Of a stretch of 64,000 nt of DNA, positions 1-9,801 are shown in pieces. The notes under the pieces are model-generated. The model was given only the letters and a program-made list of their open reading frames with translations. It was not told where the DNA came from and did no database searches. The translations under genes and the position numbers were made by a program. Position 1 is the first letter of the stretch; the number at the start of each line of letters is the position of its first letter. Source of the DNA: Membranihabitans marinus (GTDB lineage Bacteria > Bacteroidota > Bacteroidia > Chitinophagales > Saprospiraceae); NCBI RefSeq assembly GCF_019802045.1, contig NZ_JAHVHU010000002.1, positions 496,001-560,000 of the forward strand. The letters are read 5' to 3'.

Positions 1-1
1 G

Positions 2-1924
2 AAAGTGATGCGGACGAACCCAGTATTGTTTCCGCCATTTTATCCTAAAGATGAAGAACACGAGAACACTCGACACATTCTATTTGGAAATTATGAAACA
101 GGAAACTACCTGAATCCGTATGCCGACATGATGCGCGGATATAAAGATTATACGAAGTCTTTAATGTTGGCGCAGTTTGAAGCAAAGCAAGACCTAAGTT
201 TTATTGCTAAAGGATTGAGAATTAGGGGTTTGTTTAGTACGACTCGGTATTCCTTTTTTGATGTAAATAGATTTTATAGTCCATTTTACTATAATATTGG
301 AGGTTACGATAAGCGTGAAAATAAATATTCCTTGTTTGGGTTAAATCCTGAGCAAGGCCAGGAACATTTGAGTTATTCGGAAGGTCGGAAGGATGTAAAC
401 AGCAATACATATTTAGAATCTGCCATTAATTATGACAAAACCTTAGGGGAAGACCATCTTATTGGTGGTATGGTGGTGTTTTATCTCAGAAATGAACTGG
501 AGGGTAATGCAGGATCATTACAAAAATCATTAGCCTATCGCAATATGGGCTTATCTGGCAGAACGACATATGGGTACAAGAGTCGTTATTTTTTGGAGGC
601 AAATTTTGGATATAACGGGTCTGAACGATTTTCTAAAGAGAATAGATTTGGGTTTTTTCCGTCAATTGGTGCGGGATGGATGGTTTCAAATGAGTCGTTT
701 TGGGGAGATAGATTACAAGAATTATTTCCAATCCTACGCCTTAAGGCTACCCATGGATTGGTTGGGAATGATGCGATAGGAGGCGCGAATGATCGGTTTT
801 TTCATTTGTCACAAGTCAATATTGGGGATGGTAGTAAAGGGTACACCTTTGGATCTGATTTTCAATACACTAGAAACGGTGTAACTATTGAACGGTACCA
901 GAACCCAAACATAACTTGGGAAACAGCTGAAAAAACTAATTTTGGAATTGAGGTCAACATGCTTAATATGATTGACTTAAATATTGATTTGTTTTCGGAA
1001 CACCGGAGAAATATCCTAATGAACAGAGCATATATTCCCACTACAATGGGATTGCAATCCACTCCTCGTGCAAATGTTGGTGAAGCGAAAGGACAGGGAG
1101 TTGATGTTTCAGTAGATGTGCAAAAAAATTATAATTCAGGTTTTTGGTATATCGGAAGATTCAATCTCACTTATGCGACGAGTGAATTTAAAGTATATGA
1201 AGAACCTAATTATTTTGAATCACCATGGAAATCAAGAATCGGACATGCTATCGGTCAGCGATGGGGGTATGTGGCTGAGCGGTTGTTTGTTGATGAGTTA
1301 GAAGTCATAAATTCGCCATTTCAGTCCGGAGAAGTTATGGCCGGAGATATTAAATACAAAGATATTAATGATGATGGAGTGATCAATGAGTTGGATCAGG
1401 TGCCGATAGGATACCCTACAGTTCCAGAAGTAGTCTATGGATTTGGTTTGTCAACTGGATATGGAGGGTTTGATTTGTCATTTTTCTTTCAGGGGTTGGC
1501 CCGGGAATCTTTTTGGATAGATAGTTACAATACTGCGCCATTTATCGATACTGATGGAGGCTCCACGAACTCAAATAATGCCTTATTGCAGGTGTATGCT
1601 GATAGCCACTGGTCAGAATCCAATAGAGATTTAAAAGCCATCTGGCCACGACTGTCCAATAATGTAAGTAACAATAATAATGCTACAAGTACTTGGTTTA
1701 TGCGCAACGGATCCTTTCTGAGGCTTAAAACCGTTGAAGTCGGGTACAATATGCCTTCAGGTATTATAGATAGAATTGGTCTAGGATCTGCAAGGTGGTA
1801 TGTCAGTGGGGTAAATTTATTGACAATTAGTGCTTTTAACCTCTGGGATCCGGAGATGGCTGGGAATGGTCTCGGTTATCCTATACAACGAACGTTTAAC
1901 ATCGGATTGCAAGCAACATTCTAA
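2..1924 (+). CDS. SusC-type TonB-linked outer-membrane transporter, C-terminal part (5' truncated by window edge)
   Basis: The reading frame is open from base 2 and has no start in the window, so the signal peptide, carboxypeptidase-like domain and TonB plug are missing. What remains, about 640 residues, is barrel: alternating aromatic/polar strands, the GFFPSIGAGW stretch near residue 220, a DINDDGVIN loop of the kind common in SusC barrels, and a terminal aromatic residue (…GLQATF) as expected for an outer-membrane barrel end. SusD begins 13 bases later, which fixes the identity as a SusC/RagA-type importer. By family knowledge it would import glycan fragments across the outer membrane with its SusD lid. 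The DNA is noticeably AT-rich, like the next genes and unlike those after about 17 kb. The first ATG in the window (base 8) is internal and should not be taken as a start. Confidence 0.95.
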   Translation, partial: KVMRTNPVLFPPFYPKDEEHENTRHILFGNYETGNYLNPYADMMRGYKDYTKSLMLAQFEAKQDLSFIAKGLRIRGLFSTTRYSFFDVNRFYSPFYYNIGGYDKRENKYSLFGLNPEQGQEHLSYSEGRKDVNSNTYLESAINYDKTLGEDHLIGGMVVFYLRNELEGNAGSLQKSLAYRNMGLSGRTTYGYKSRYFLEANFGYNGSERFSKENRFGFFPSIGAGWMVSNESFWGDRLQELFPILRLKATHGLVGNDAIGGANDRFFHLSQVNIGDGSKGYTFGSDFQYTRNGVTIERYQNPNITWETAEKTNFGIEVNMLNMIDLNIDLFSEHRRNILMNRAYIPTTMGLQSTPRANVGEAKGQGVDVSVDVQKNYNSGFWYIGRFNLTYATSEFKVYEEPNYFESPWKSRIGHAIGQRWGYVAERLFVDELEVINSPFQSGEVMAGDIKYKDINDDGVINELDQVPIGYPTVPEVVYGFGLSTGYGGFDLSFFFQGLARESFWIDSYNTAPFIDTDGGSTNSNNALLQVYADSHWSESNRDLKAIWPRLSNNVSNNNNATSTWFMRNGSFLRLKTVEVGYNMPSGIIDRIGLGSARWYVSGVNLLTISAFNLWDPEMAGNGLGYPIQRTFNIGLQATF

Positions 1925-1937
1925 AAAAAAATAAGAC

Positions 1938-3827
1938 ATGAGAAAAACTCTACTGTATCTATATTCCGTAATGTTATTGTCTATGAGCTGCAACGATTAT
2001 CTTGACATTGTTCCAGATAACATTGCAACATTAGAATTTGCATTTAGGGATCGGACTCGAGCTGAACAGTATTTATTTACGTGCTATTCATACATGCCAA
2101 AAAATATGACTGCTGTGGACCCTGGATTCACTTGTGGAGATGCTATTTATTCCAATCCAAACAGGTCTGGTAATTTTCCTAACATTGGTTTTGATTTAAT
2201 GTACTACGGGAATAATGTGAACAGTCCTTATCTAAACTACTGGGATGGTGGCAGCGGGGGTGAAAATTTATGGCAAGGCATTAGGGATTGTAATATTTTT
2301 ATAGAGAATATACATGATGTTAATGACATGGAAAGTTTTGAGAAAAATCGATGGGCAGCAGAAGCAAAATTCTTGAAGGCTTATTATCATTTTTATTTAA
2401 TGAGATTGTATGGGCCCATCCCAATAGTCAGAGAAAATCTTCCGATTTCTGCTTCCCCTGAAGAAGTGGCTGTATACAGAGAACCAGTCGATGACGTAGT
2501 TGAATATATTGTAGCACTAATCGACGAGGCTTTGGAGGACCTTCCAATTACCATTACTAATGAAGTCTCGGAATTAGGAAGAATTACGAAGCCCATTGCG
2601 ATGTCAATAAAGGCTAAAATTCTTGTCACTGCAGCAAGCCCTATGTTTAATGGTAATCAAAACTATCAATCATTAAAAGATGGAAGAGATATTGTGTTGA
2701 TTAACCAAGCTTACTCCGCAGATAAGTGGCAAAGGGCATTACTCGCTTGTGAAGAGGCTATAAGTGTTAGTCATCAGGCCGGTCATAAACTGTATAGAAA
2801 AGAGAATATTTCTCTGGATATCTCTGATTCAACCAAGCAGGTTCTACTAGTAAGTCAGATTGTTACGGATAAGTGGAATGAAGAGATCATATGGGCGTCC
2901 GCTAGATATAATAGCTTGAATGTTGAGAAGTTAACCATACCTCCTCTTACACAAGATCACCGGTTGTTTTCAGGAGGTGGAACATGGGCACCCACTATGA
3001 AGATGGCCGAAATGTTTTATTCTGAAAATGGAGTTCCAATAGGAGAGGATTCGGAATATGACTATGAAGATAGATATAGCTTGACCTCTGTCAGCGATAG
3101 TTTACGATACTATTTGCAACCTGGGAAACAAACTGCAGTTCTCCATACTCACAGAGAACCTAGATTTTACGGTGCGTTGGCAGTTGATGGTGGCTGGTTT
3201 TATGGATTGGGGCGATTGAACGATAAACAACAATGGCCTGTGAATGCAAAATCTGGAGAACAATCGGGTCGACAAGGTATCGAACGTTTTACACCTACTT
3301 CGTTTTATTTGAAAAAGCTATATAATTACCGGTCTACCTATAGTGGAGAATCATACATTAACTTTAGGTGGTCAATTCCAATTATGCGTTTGGCTGATTT
3401 ATATCTTTTGTATGCTGAAGCTTTAAATGAGACATTGGACGCTCCAAATGAAGATGTGTATAAATACGTGGATCTCATTAGAGAGCGGGCGGGCTTGAAC
3501 AGTGTGGAAGAATCCTGGAGCCGATATTCTGTTTACCCTCGTAAATATTTGTCTAAGGAAGGTATGCGGGAAATTATTCATACTGAAAGAAACATTGAAC
3601 TCTCATTTGAAGGTCAACGATTTTGGGATATCAGAAGATGGAAAAAAGCATTGGAGGAATTTACGGATGCTCCCAAAGGATGGAACGTGGATGGAGAAAC
3701 TGTTGAAGAGTTTTATCAGATCCGAACCCTAGAATTAGCTCCCTATTCTTTGAAGGATATTTTATGGCCAATTGCTCAGAGGAATATTTCTGTCAATAAT
3801 AACTTAGTTCAAAACCCAGGATGGTAG
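1938..3827 (+). CDS. SusD/RagB family glycan-binding lipoprotein
   Basis: A 629-residue surface lipoprotein. A signal peptide ends in a lipobox with the acceptor cysteine at about residue 18 (LLSMSCND). The family's C-terminal signature is present: a run of TERNIELSFEGQRFWDIRRW type near residue 545, and helical TPR-like segments with LPLYAEALNE-like motifs around residue 490. SusD proteins cap the SusC barrel and bind the substrate glycan. It lies 13 bases after susC and 35 bases before the next lipoprotein gene, so one transcript is likely. Length is at the upper end of the usual 500-650 residues. The sequence does not reveal the bound glycan; the downstream sialidase-like genes point to an acidic sugar. 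Confidence 0.96.
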   Translation: MRKTLLYLYSVMLLSMSCNDYLDIVPDNIATLEFAFRDRTRAEQYLFTCYSYMPKNMTAVDPGFTCGDAIYSNPNRSGNFPNIGFDLMYYGNNVNSPYLNYWDGGSGGENLWQGIRDCNIFIENIHDVNDMESFEKNRWAAEAKFLKAYYHFYLMRLYGPIPIVRENLPISASPEEVAVYREPVDDVVEYIVALIDEALEDLPITITNEVSELGRITKPIAMSIKAKILVTAASPMFNGNQNYQSLKDGRDIVLINQAYSADKWQRALLACEEAISVSHQAGHKLYRKENISLDISDSTKQVLLVSQIVTDKWNEEIIWASARYNSLNVEKLTIPPLTQDHRLFSGGGTWAPTMKMAEMFYSENGVPIGEDSEYDYEDRYSLTSVSDSLRYYLQPGKQTAVLHTHREPRFYGALAVDGGWFYGLGRLNDKQQWPVNAKSGEQSGRQGIERFTPTSFYLKKLYNYRSTYSGESYINFRWSIPIMRLADLYLLYAEALNETLDAPNEDVYKYVDLIRERAGLNSVEESWSRYSVYPRKYLSKEGMREIIHTERNIELSFEGQRFWDIRRWKKALEEFTDAPKGWNVDGETVEEFYQIRTLELAPYSLKDILWPIAQRNISVNNNLVQNPGW

Positions 3828-3862
3828 AATTATTGGTAAAAATCAAATTTCAATAAAAAACA

Positions 3863-5044
3863 ATGCGAATGAAACTGTTCATTTATAGCTCAATCTTTTG
3901 TCTGACTGTACTGGCTTCGTGTGAAATGGAAGAGAGGGGACAATATCCGATCGATAATCATCCTCCAGGTCAGGTTAGTGACGTTCAGGTAGAGAATCTT
4001 CCTGGTGGAGCGATCATTCAATACTCTATACCAGAAGACGAGGACCTCTTATATGTGAAGGCTGTTTATGACAGAAAGGATGGTGAGATTGTAGAGCAAA
4101 AGGCTTCTGCCTATGCTAATAGTCTTAAGATTGAGGGGGTTGGTAAGTCGAGAGAAATAGAAGTACAACTAATTTCTGGCGATCGCAGTCAAAATGAATC
4201 TGAGCCTGTAAAAGTGATTGCGAAGCCAACGGATGCTCCTATTTTTAATATCCTTGATTCTATACAAATTACCAGTGATTTTGGAGGAATTCGATTGAGT
4301 TGGAAAAATGATACGGAAGCAGATATTGTTATTACTGTATCTACGATTGATGAATTGGGAGAATGGGCAGATGTAGAAAGCTTTTATACCAAAATTAAAA
4401 ATGGATCTGGGGCGGTTCGAGGGTTTGAAAGTCAAGAGCGTTTATTTGGCATTACTGTTAGAGATCGATGGGGTAATGTGACAGACACTTTGAAAAATTC
4501 CTATACCCCTTTGTACGAGGAAAGAATTGATCCGGAAGCTGGTTTTAGACGATGGAACCCTCCAGGAATTGATTATAGTCATTATGCGGATGCCTACTCG
4601 ATTGAGAAATTGTGGGATAACAATCCGAGTACTTTTTATCTCGTCCGAGCACCCGGAATCCCATATTCATTAACATTTGATATGGGACAGACTGTAAAAT
4701 TTAGTAGGATAAAACAATATCAGAGATTACATACTCCTACCTATGCTTATACTGGGCAAAATGTCGAATCTTTTGAATTATGGGGAGCCGAGAGTGATCA
4801 AGGGTTGAATGAAGATCTATCATCTGGTTGGGTAAAATTAGGTGCATTCAGTATCGATAAACCATCTGGATTGCCCTTGGGTGAATTGACAGATGAAGAC
4901 ATCTCAGTTGCACAGTCCGGTCATGATTTCAATATCGATCCGGATGCTCCCGCTGTAAGGTATATAAGATATGTAATTACTAAAAACTGGTCGAGTAGTA
5001 ATATTAATTCAATCGCAGAATTACAGTTCTGGGGAAGTAGATAA
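3863..5044 (+). CDS. SusE-position surface lipoprotein (DUF4959-DUF5126-DUF5000 type)
   Basis: A 393-residue lipoprotein with signal peptide and lipobox cysteine at about residue 20 (VLASCEME). The layout matches the three-domain family found right after susCD: an N-terminal fibronectin-like domain (about 35-125), a second beta domain (about 130-225) and a C-terminal discoidin/F5-8C-like domain (about 235-390) with the signature of a lone WDNNPSTFY motif, an LTFDMGQ strand and a final IAELQFWG strand. Such proteins sit on the cell surface and probably bind carbohydrate beside SusD. It is spaced 35 bases from susD and 50 bases from the next gene, in one operon. Domain names are by resemblance from memory; a profile search would confirm them. 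Confidence 0.85.
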   Translation: MRMKLFIYSSIFCLTVLASCEMEERGQYPIDNHPPGQVSDVQVENLPGGAIIQYSIPEDEDLLYVKAVYDRKDGEIVEQKASAYANSLKIEGVGKSREIEVQLISGDRSQNESEPVKVIAKPTDAPIFNILDSIQITSDFGGIRLSWKNDTEADIVITVSTIDELGEWADVESFYTKIKNGSGAVRGFESQERLFGITVRDRWGNVTDTLKNSYTPLYEERIDPEAGFRRWNPPGIDYSHYADAYSIEKLWDNNPSTFYLVRAPGIPYSLTFDMGQTVKFSRIKQYQRLHTPTYAYTGQNVESFELWGAESDQGLNEDLSSGWVKLGAFSIDKPSGLPLGELTDEDISVAQSGHDFNIDPDAPAVRYIRYVITKNWSSSNINSIAELQFWGSR

Positions 5045-5094
5045 CGTTTTTTGAGTATGAGCCACTTAAATTTAATTAAAGGAAAAAGAATAAT

Positions 5095-5769
5095 ATGAAA
5101 TATGTGATTATAAGTATCTCTGTGCTTTCATTTCTCTTTTCATCGTGTACAAAAATGAATGATCTACATGATGTTTACCTAAAAAGAGGCGAGAAAATTT
5201 ATGTAGGGAAATTAGATTCAGCATATATCTTTCCTGGAAAAGAACGGGTAAAACTACGTTTTTGGCCATCGGATCCTCGCGCTACAAAAATGGTGATTTA
5301 CTGGCAAAGCCGTAGCGATTCTATGTTAGTGGATATCACTCCTGAGATAGTAGGAGATTCAAGTGACGTAATTATAAAGTCTTTGCCTGAATACGATCAT
5401 ATATTTGAGGTAGTTACTATGAATAATGACTTTAGTAATAGGTCTATCCCCTATACAGTAACTGGATCAGTCTATGGCGAGCGATATCAAAGCATTACAG
5501 CGAATAGAGTTATTAATGAAATATTTCAAGATACGTTATCAGAAAGTTGGGTGATTAAATGGCTCGGAAAAGTTGAGACAGGGATTGGTTCTGAGATAAT
5601 ATATAATACAGTTGACGGAGAGCAAATGAAAGTTTATACACCAATGAGTGAGAATGTTACAATGCTTGAGAATTTAAAATCTGATTTGAGATACCGGACT
5701 TTGTTTTTGCCTGAGACTGATGCTATTGATACTTTTTATACTGGATTCACTGAAGTACCACTTCAATAA
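5095..5769 (+). CDS. DUF4998-type surface lipoprotein
   Basis: A 224-residue lipoprotein with signal peptide and lipobox cysteine at about residue 18 (LFSSCTKM). The start of the mature part (MNDLHDVYLKRGEKIYVGKLDS) and the PGKERVKLRFW strand are typical of the DUF4998 family, which regularly follows SusC, SusD and DUF4959/DUF5000 proteins. It consists of two beta-rich halves and has no visible catalytic motif; an accessory glycan-binding role at the surface is the usual guess. The next gene starts only 3 bases after its stop, which suggests translational coupling to the first sialidase-like gene. Confidence 0.8.
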   Translation: MKYVIISISVLSFLFSSCTKMNDLHDVYLKRGEKIYVGKLDSAYIFPGKERVKLRFWPSDPRATKMVIYWQSRSDSMLVDITPEIVGDSSDVIIKSLPEYDHIFEVVTMNNDFSNRSIPYTVTGSVYGERYQSITANRVINEIFQDTLSESWVIKWLGKVETGIGSEIIYNTVDGEQMKVYTPMSENVTMLENLKSDLRYRTLFLPETDAIDTFYTGFTEVPLQ

Positions 5770-5772
5770 GCT

Positions 5773-6978
5773 ATGATTTTAAAATACCTAAATCCGATTA
5801 ACTTTTCGAGAAAATGGTCTTTGTTCATTGCAGTTATTTTTTTTGCTATAAAATACACCACTGCTCAAAGTGATTTTCCGATCTCCTCAAGGTGGGATTA
5901 TCCTTGCCAGTTAAATGAGCATTTAGAACCAAACAACCAAATGCCAGTAGGGCCTTTTGCTCGCCTGAGTGAAAGTGAACTTGTTTGTGCCTCATCATCT
6001 TCTGGAAAGGAAATTTTGATTAGTGAGGATAATGGTAAATCATGGAAGTCTCATCAGGTGTTCAGTGATCCTGGTAAATATACCATCAGTGCGAAAGCTA
6101 TTCAATGTACCAATGATGGAATTGTTGTCCTGGCATTTTCAAATATACTTGAAAAAAAGTGGAATTGGTCAGATTCGCTTGGAGATGCTCCAGGTGCTGT
6201 TCTCCCTACATATGTCGTTAGAAGTCTTGATAGAGGCAGAACATGGGAAGAACCAGTTAAACTGCATGATGAATGGACTGGATATATTACAGATATGATC
6301 ATAACATCTGATGGAGTTATTGTTTTTACATCTATGATCATGCGTCACAATCCCGGCCGACACACTGTATTGACCTATATGAGTGAAGATGACGGAGCTA
6401 CTTGGCATCGAAGTAATGTGTTGGACATGGGCGGTGCTGGTCACCATGGTGGTTTGACAGAACCCACATTGGTAGAACAGAATGATGGTCGATTGATGAT
6501 GTTAATACGGACTAATTGGATGGAATTCTGGTGGGCAGAATCAAAGGATAACGGACGGTCATGGCATTTGATGGGACCAAGTGGTATTCCTGCAAGCCCG
6601 TCACACGGACAGATGGAAAGATTGGCAAGTGGTCGTATTATTCTTGTGTGGAACCAACCTTTTCCCAAAGGAGAATCTTCTTATCCAATGGTGGGTGGTG
6701 ATCGAATATGGTCCGCTGTTCCAGTGAGTAACTTTAGAGGGGAACTTTCTATGGCTTTTAGTGAGGATGATGGTAAGTCCTGGTCCGAGCCAGTAGTAAT
6801 TGCATCAACAGCTACAGAGGGCTTTAGAAAAACGGGAGCAGGGGGCACTGGTAAGTATATGCCCGTTAAAGAAGTTTGTTACCCCTATGTTTTTGAGTTT
6901 GCACCTGGAGAGATTTGGGTTACAACAGCAAGAGGTCCTGTTAGAGCAAAGTTGTATGAAAAGGATTTTGTGGATTAA
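5773..6978 (+). CDS. Asp-box sialidase-superfamily protein, family A
   Basis: A 401-residue secreted six-bladed beta-propeller. It has a long signal peptide with cleavage expected after TTAQ, about residue 32. Five Asp boxes (S-x-D-x-G-x-[TS]-W) are spaced along the chain: SEDNGKSW, SLDRGRTW, SEDDGATW, SKDNGRSW and SEDDGKSW. Conserved blocks shared with the paralog at 11739 are the MRHNPG stretch, the GGAGHH turn and a terminal LYEKDF. No canonical FRIP motif is visible near the N-terminus, so exo-alpha-sialidase activity is plausible but not shown. It probably acts in the periplasm or at the surface on glycans captured by the SusCD pair. It starts 3 bases after the DUF4998 gene; the next gene is 23 bases away. 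Confidence 0.85.
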   Translation: MILKYLNPINFSRKWSLFIAVIFFAIKYTTAQSDFPISSRWDYPCQLNEHLEPNNQMPVGPFARLSESELVCASSSSGKEILISEDNGKSWKSHQVFSDPGKYTISAKAIQCTNDGIVVLAFSNILEKKWNWSDSLGDAPGAVLPTYVVRSLDRGRTWEEPVKLHDEWTGYITDMIITSDGVIVFTSMIMRHNPGRHTVLTYMSEDDGATWHRSNVLDMGGAGHHGGLTEPTLVEQNDGRLMMLIRTNWMEFWWAESKDNGRSWHLMGPSGIPASPSHGQMERLASGRIILVWNQPFPKGESSYPMVGGDRIWSAVPVSNFRGELSMAFSEDDGKSWSEPVVIASTATEGFRKTGAGGTGKYMPVKEVCYPYVFEFAPGEIWVTTARGPVRAKLYEKDFVD

Positions 6979-7001
6979 GTAGCTTTAATACTGATTTTAA
7001 A

Positions 7002-9800
7002 ATGAAGATAGTTAGCATTTTGGTATGTGTATGTTGGGGATTGCTATGCATCCCCTATTTTTGTTTTAGCCAGACCTGGACTGACGTTACCTTTGGAGAC
7101 TTTTCAAAAGGGGTAATTAGTGCATCGGGGCAAAACATTTATATAAGTCAGAAAGGGGAAATCAAAACCATTCGACGTTATGATGTGAATCAGGATGGTT
7201 GGATAGATTTGCTATTTAATAATACCCATGACCAGGAGAATTATGTGGACGCCACCCTTGTGACTTTCGAACCTTCCGGCCATACATTGATTTCCAAACT
7301 TCCTGTACAAGGGAGTATCGCAGCAGAAGCCGCAGATTTGAATAAAGATGGTTATCCAGATATCGTTTTTTGTCCTAATAAAAGTGGTATACAAAACCCT
7401 CGTCGCTTTCTGAAAATTTATTGGGGAGGAAAAGGTGGGTGGAGCGAATCCAGAAGTGGAGTTTTACCAGTCAATGGTGTTATATCCGTACAAATAGCTG
7501 ACATAAACAATGATTCATGGCCTGACATTCTCACTTTAAATTCAGCAGCATGGTTGCCAGGTCAACCGGAAGGCCAAATTCTTAGGGTGTACTGGGGAGG
7601 AGAAAATAGTTATCATCTGGACCAATACTCTGATATTGGCTTAATTGGTGCACATCAGATCGTTGCAGAAGATTTCAATGGCGACGGATTGACGGATATA
7701 TGTTATTCCAATAACAAAGGAGAAATTCATTGGCTAGATGGGAAAGAATTAAAAAATATAGGTTCACAGACTTATCCTAAAATCCTTTCACCTGATATTA
7801 ACCGATTAGTTATATTGGAAGGAGTTCCGTTGGATTTAGTAGTCAGGAAAAAGAACGATGAGGCCCAACTATATGTGTTGGGTGACCAGAATGAAATACT
7901 GAAGCTCTATTATACTCGAGAGAATGAATGGAAGCAAACAACTGTAGCGGAAGGAATACAAGGAACTAGGCTAAGCATTGGCGATGTTGACCTGGATGGT
8001 CAGGAAGATATCCTGGTGATTAATTATGCGATCAGAAAAGCGGCGGGTGGTGAAATGGTGGGTGCTGATGGAAGCAAAAATGACGGGTTGACCATATTGT
8101 GGGGTGCGGATGAGAATTGGTTTATTGAACAGACTAGGATAGAAATTCCCAATGCCATTTCTGCACAGACAAGTGATCTCAATGGAGATGGGATTCCTGA
8201 TATTGCAGTGGCTGTTTATCAGGGTGAGGATACGTATTTGGCACATTCTAAAATTTTATTCGGGCAGGGAAATAGATTATTTAAAGATTCAGAGATCAAC
8301 ATTCCAACACAAGGCGCTCACGATGTGTGCATTGTAAATCATCCCTTATTTGGTAATAATACTGTTGTCTTTAGCAACAGTATGGGGGGGACCTTATATG
8401 AGAATGTCCCCTTATATCTTTATTTGGGAGGGGAATCTGGGTTTAATGAAGAAAATAGGATTGAAATTCCTTTTACCAGTGGATACGAAGGCACTGCAGC
8501 CGATGTGGACGATGATGGGTTTGTGGATGTTTTGGCAGTTAATTCCATGCATGGTGGAGGCTTTAATGACCCGCTAGGGGGGATTAATATTTTTAAAGGA
8601 AGTGAAAATGGTTTTGATTTTATTGGTGAAAGAGAAGTTTTACCTGAAGTCAATGCTTCCACCAGCAATGTAGCTGACCTCAATAAGGATGGTTATCTTG
8701 ACATAATCATAGGCCTCTTTGATCAACAAGATAAGACAGAAACTGAATTGGTGATCTATTATGGAGGACCAACTGGTTATTTAAAGGAAAATCGACAGGC
8801 GATTCCTTCTTCTGGTCGGTCATCCAGTCCTATGGTGGCTGATTTCGATAATGACGGCTGGCTGGATATAGCGGTAAGCTCATATAGCGAAAATAAACTT
8901 CGGATTTTCAAAGGTTCGGAAAATGGCTTTAAGGAGGATCACCAACATGTTATCCCCATGCAATCAGTCATTGATTTGGAGGTAGCTGATCTAAATGCAG
9001 ATGGGTATCTTGATATCATTGCCTGTCATTATATGGATCGTGCAAATGGACATCACGATGCAGGTATGACCATTCTTTGGGGAAGTGAAACTGGATTCGA
9101 AAACTGGAATTCCCAGTGGCTCCCCAGTTATACCCCATTAGGTCCTGTTGTAGCCGATTTTGATCAGGATGGTTATTTGGACATTTTTGCTCCGGCGTAT
9201 CATGGTGACATATCGCGGGAGAATTTGCCCATGTATTTATTTTGGGGTGGAAAAGATGGCTTTGTTGCTGATCGACGGACTACCTTTATTGGAAATTCCG
9301 GTACGGATGCATTAGCTGCTGATTTTGATAAGGACGGAAAATTAGACCTGGCAATAGCTCAGCACACGGTGCATGGCTCCCATGCAAAAGCACGATCAGA
9401 AATTTACTTCAACGATGGGAATAGATTTAAGAGTAATCATGTCCGGATAGAAAATATGGCTAGTCCGGGTGTTCATTGGATGTGGAATAAGGATATGGGG
9501 AATATTTATGATCGATCCTGGTCAGAATCATACACTTCAAAAATATTTACCTGGAAAGATTCCAAAACTCATCTTAAACTTAAATATGTAGCCCAAGAAA
9601 CCAGAGGAGCTCATGTCGATCTGTTATTCAGGACTGCAAAAAAGAAAGAAGATATAAGAGAGGCAGCCTGGAAAAATTACACTTCCAATAAAGTGTCTAT
9701 TCCTAAGGATGACCGGAAAATGCAGTATAAAGTAATTTTTAACTCACCCAATGGTGACTGGTATCCTTCACTAAAATCTATTACTATTGAAATTGACTGA
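7002..9800 (+). CDS. FG-GAP/VCBS repeat beta-propeller protein
   Basis: A 932-residue secreted protein with a signal peptide (cleavage near residue 24, CFSQ). About a dozen repeats of the integrin-alpha FG-GAP type run from residue 60 to 830, each with a calcium-loop core such as DVNQDGWID, DLNKDGYPD, DLNGDGIPD, DFDNDGWLD or DADGYLD, followed by an I(F/L)KG or LWG strand. This predicts one or two calcium-stabilised seven-bladed propellers. The last 100 residues are a separate beta domain that resembles a carbohydrate-binding or Ig-like module. There is no T9SS sorting domain and no recognised catalytic motif. Its place between two Asp-box genes suggests a glycan-binding or enzymatic propeller in the same degradation pathway. 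The next gene begins 1 base after its stop. Confidence 0.85.
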   Translation: MKIVSILVCVCWGLLCIPYFCFSQTWTDVTFGDFSKGVISASGQNIYISQKGEIKTIRRYDVNQDGWIDLLFNNTHDQENYVDATLVTFEPSGHTLISKLPVQGSIAAEAADLNKDGYPDIVFCPNKSGIQNPRRFLKIYWGGKGGWSESRSGVLPVNGVISVQIADINNDSWPDILTLNSAAWLPGQPEGQILRVYWGGENSYHLDQYSDIGLIGAHQIVAEDFNGDGLTDICYSNNKGEIHWLDGKELKNIGSQTYPKILSPDINRLVILEGVPLDLVVRKKNDEAQLYVLGDQNEILKLYYTRENEWKQTTVAEGIQGTRLSIGDVDLDGQEDILVINYAIRKAAGGEMVGADGSKNDGLTILWGADENWFIEQTRIEIPNAISAQTSDLNGDGIPDIAVAVYQGEDTYLAHSKILFGQGNRLFKDSEINIPTQGAHDVCIVNHPLFGNNTVVFSNSMGGTLYENVPLYLYLGGESGFNEENRIEIPFTSGYEGTAADVDDDGFVDVLAVNSMHGGGFNDPLGGINIFKGSENGFDFIGEREVLPEVNASTSNVADLNKDGYLDIIIGLFDQQDKTETELVIYYGGPTGYLKENRQAIPSSGRSSSPMVADFDNDGWLDIAVSSYSENKLRIFKGSENGFKEDHQHVIPMQSVIDLEVADLNADGYLDIIACHYMDRANGHHDAGMTILWGSETGFENWNSQWLPSYTPLGPVVADFDQDGYLDIFAPAYHGDISRENLPMYLFWGGKDGFVADRRTTFIGNSGTDALAADFDKDGKLDLAIAQHTVHGSHAKARSEIYFNDGNRFKSNHVRIENMASPGVHWMWNKDMGNIYDRSWSESYTSKIFTWKDSKTHLKLKYVAQETRGAHVDLLFRTAKKKEDIREAAWKNYTSNKVSIPKDDRKMQYKVIFNSPNGDWYPSLKSITIEID

Positions 9801-9801
9801 A

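Noticed and set aside
9787-9801. TTG start for the family B protein overlapping the FG-GAP gene
   Set aside because: The ATG at 9802 one base after the stop gives the normal Tat signal; the TTG adds only five residues.
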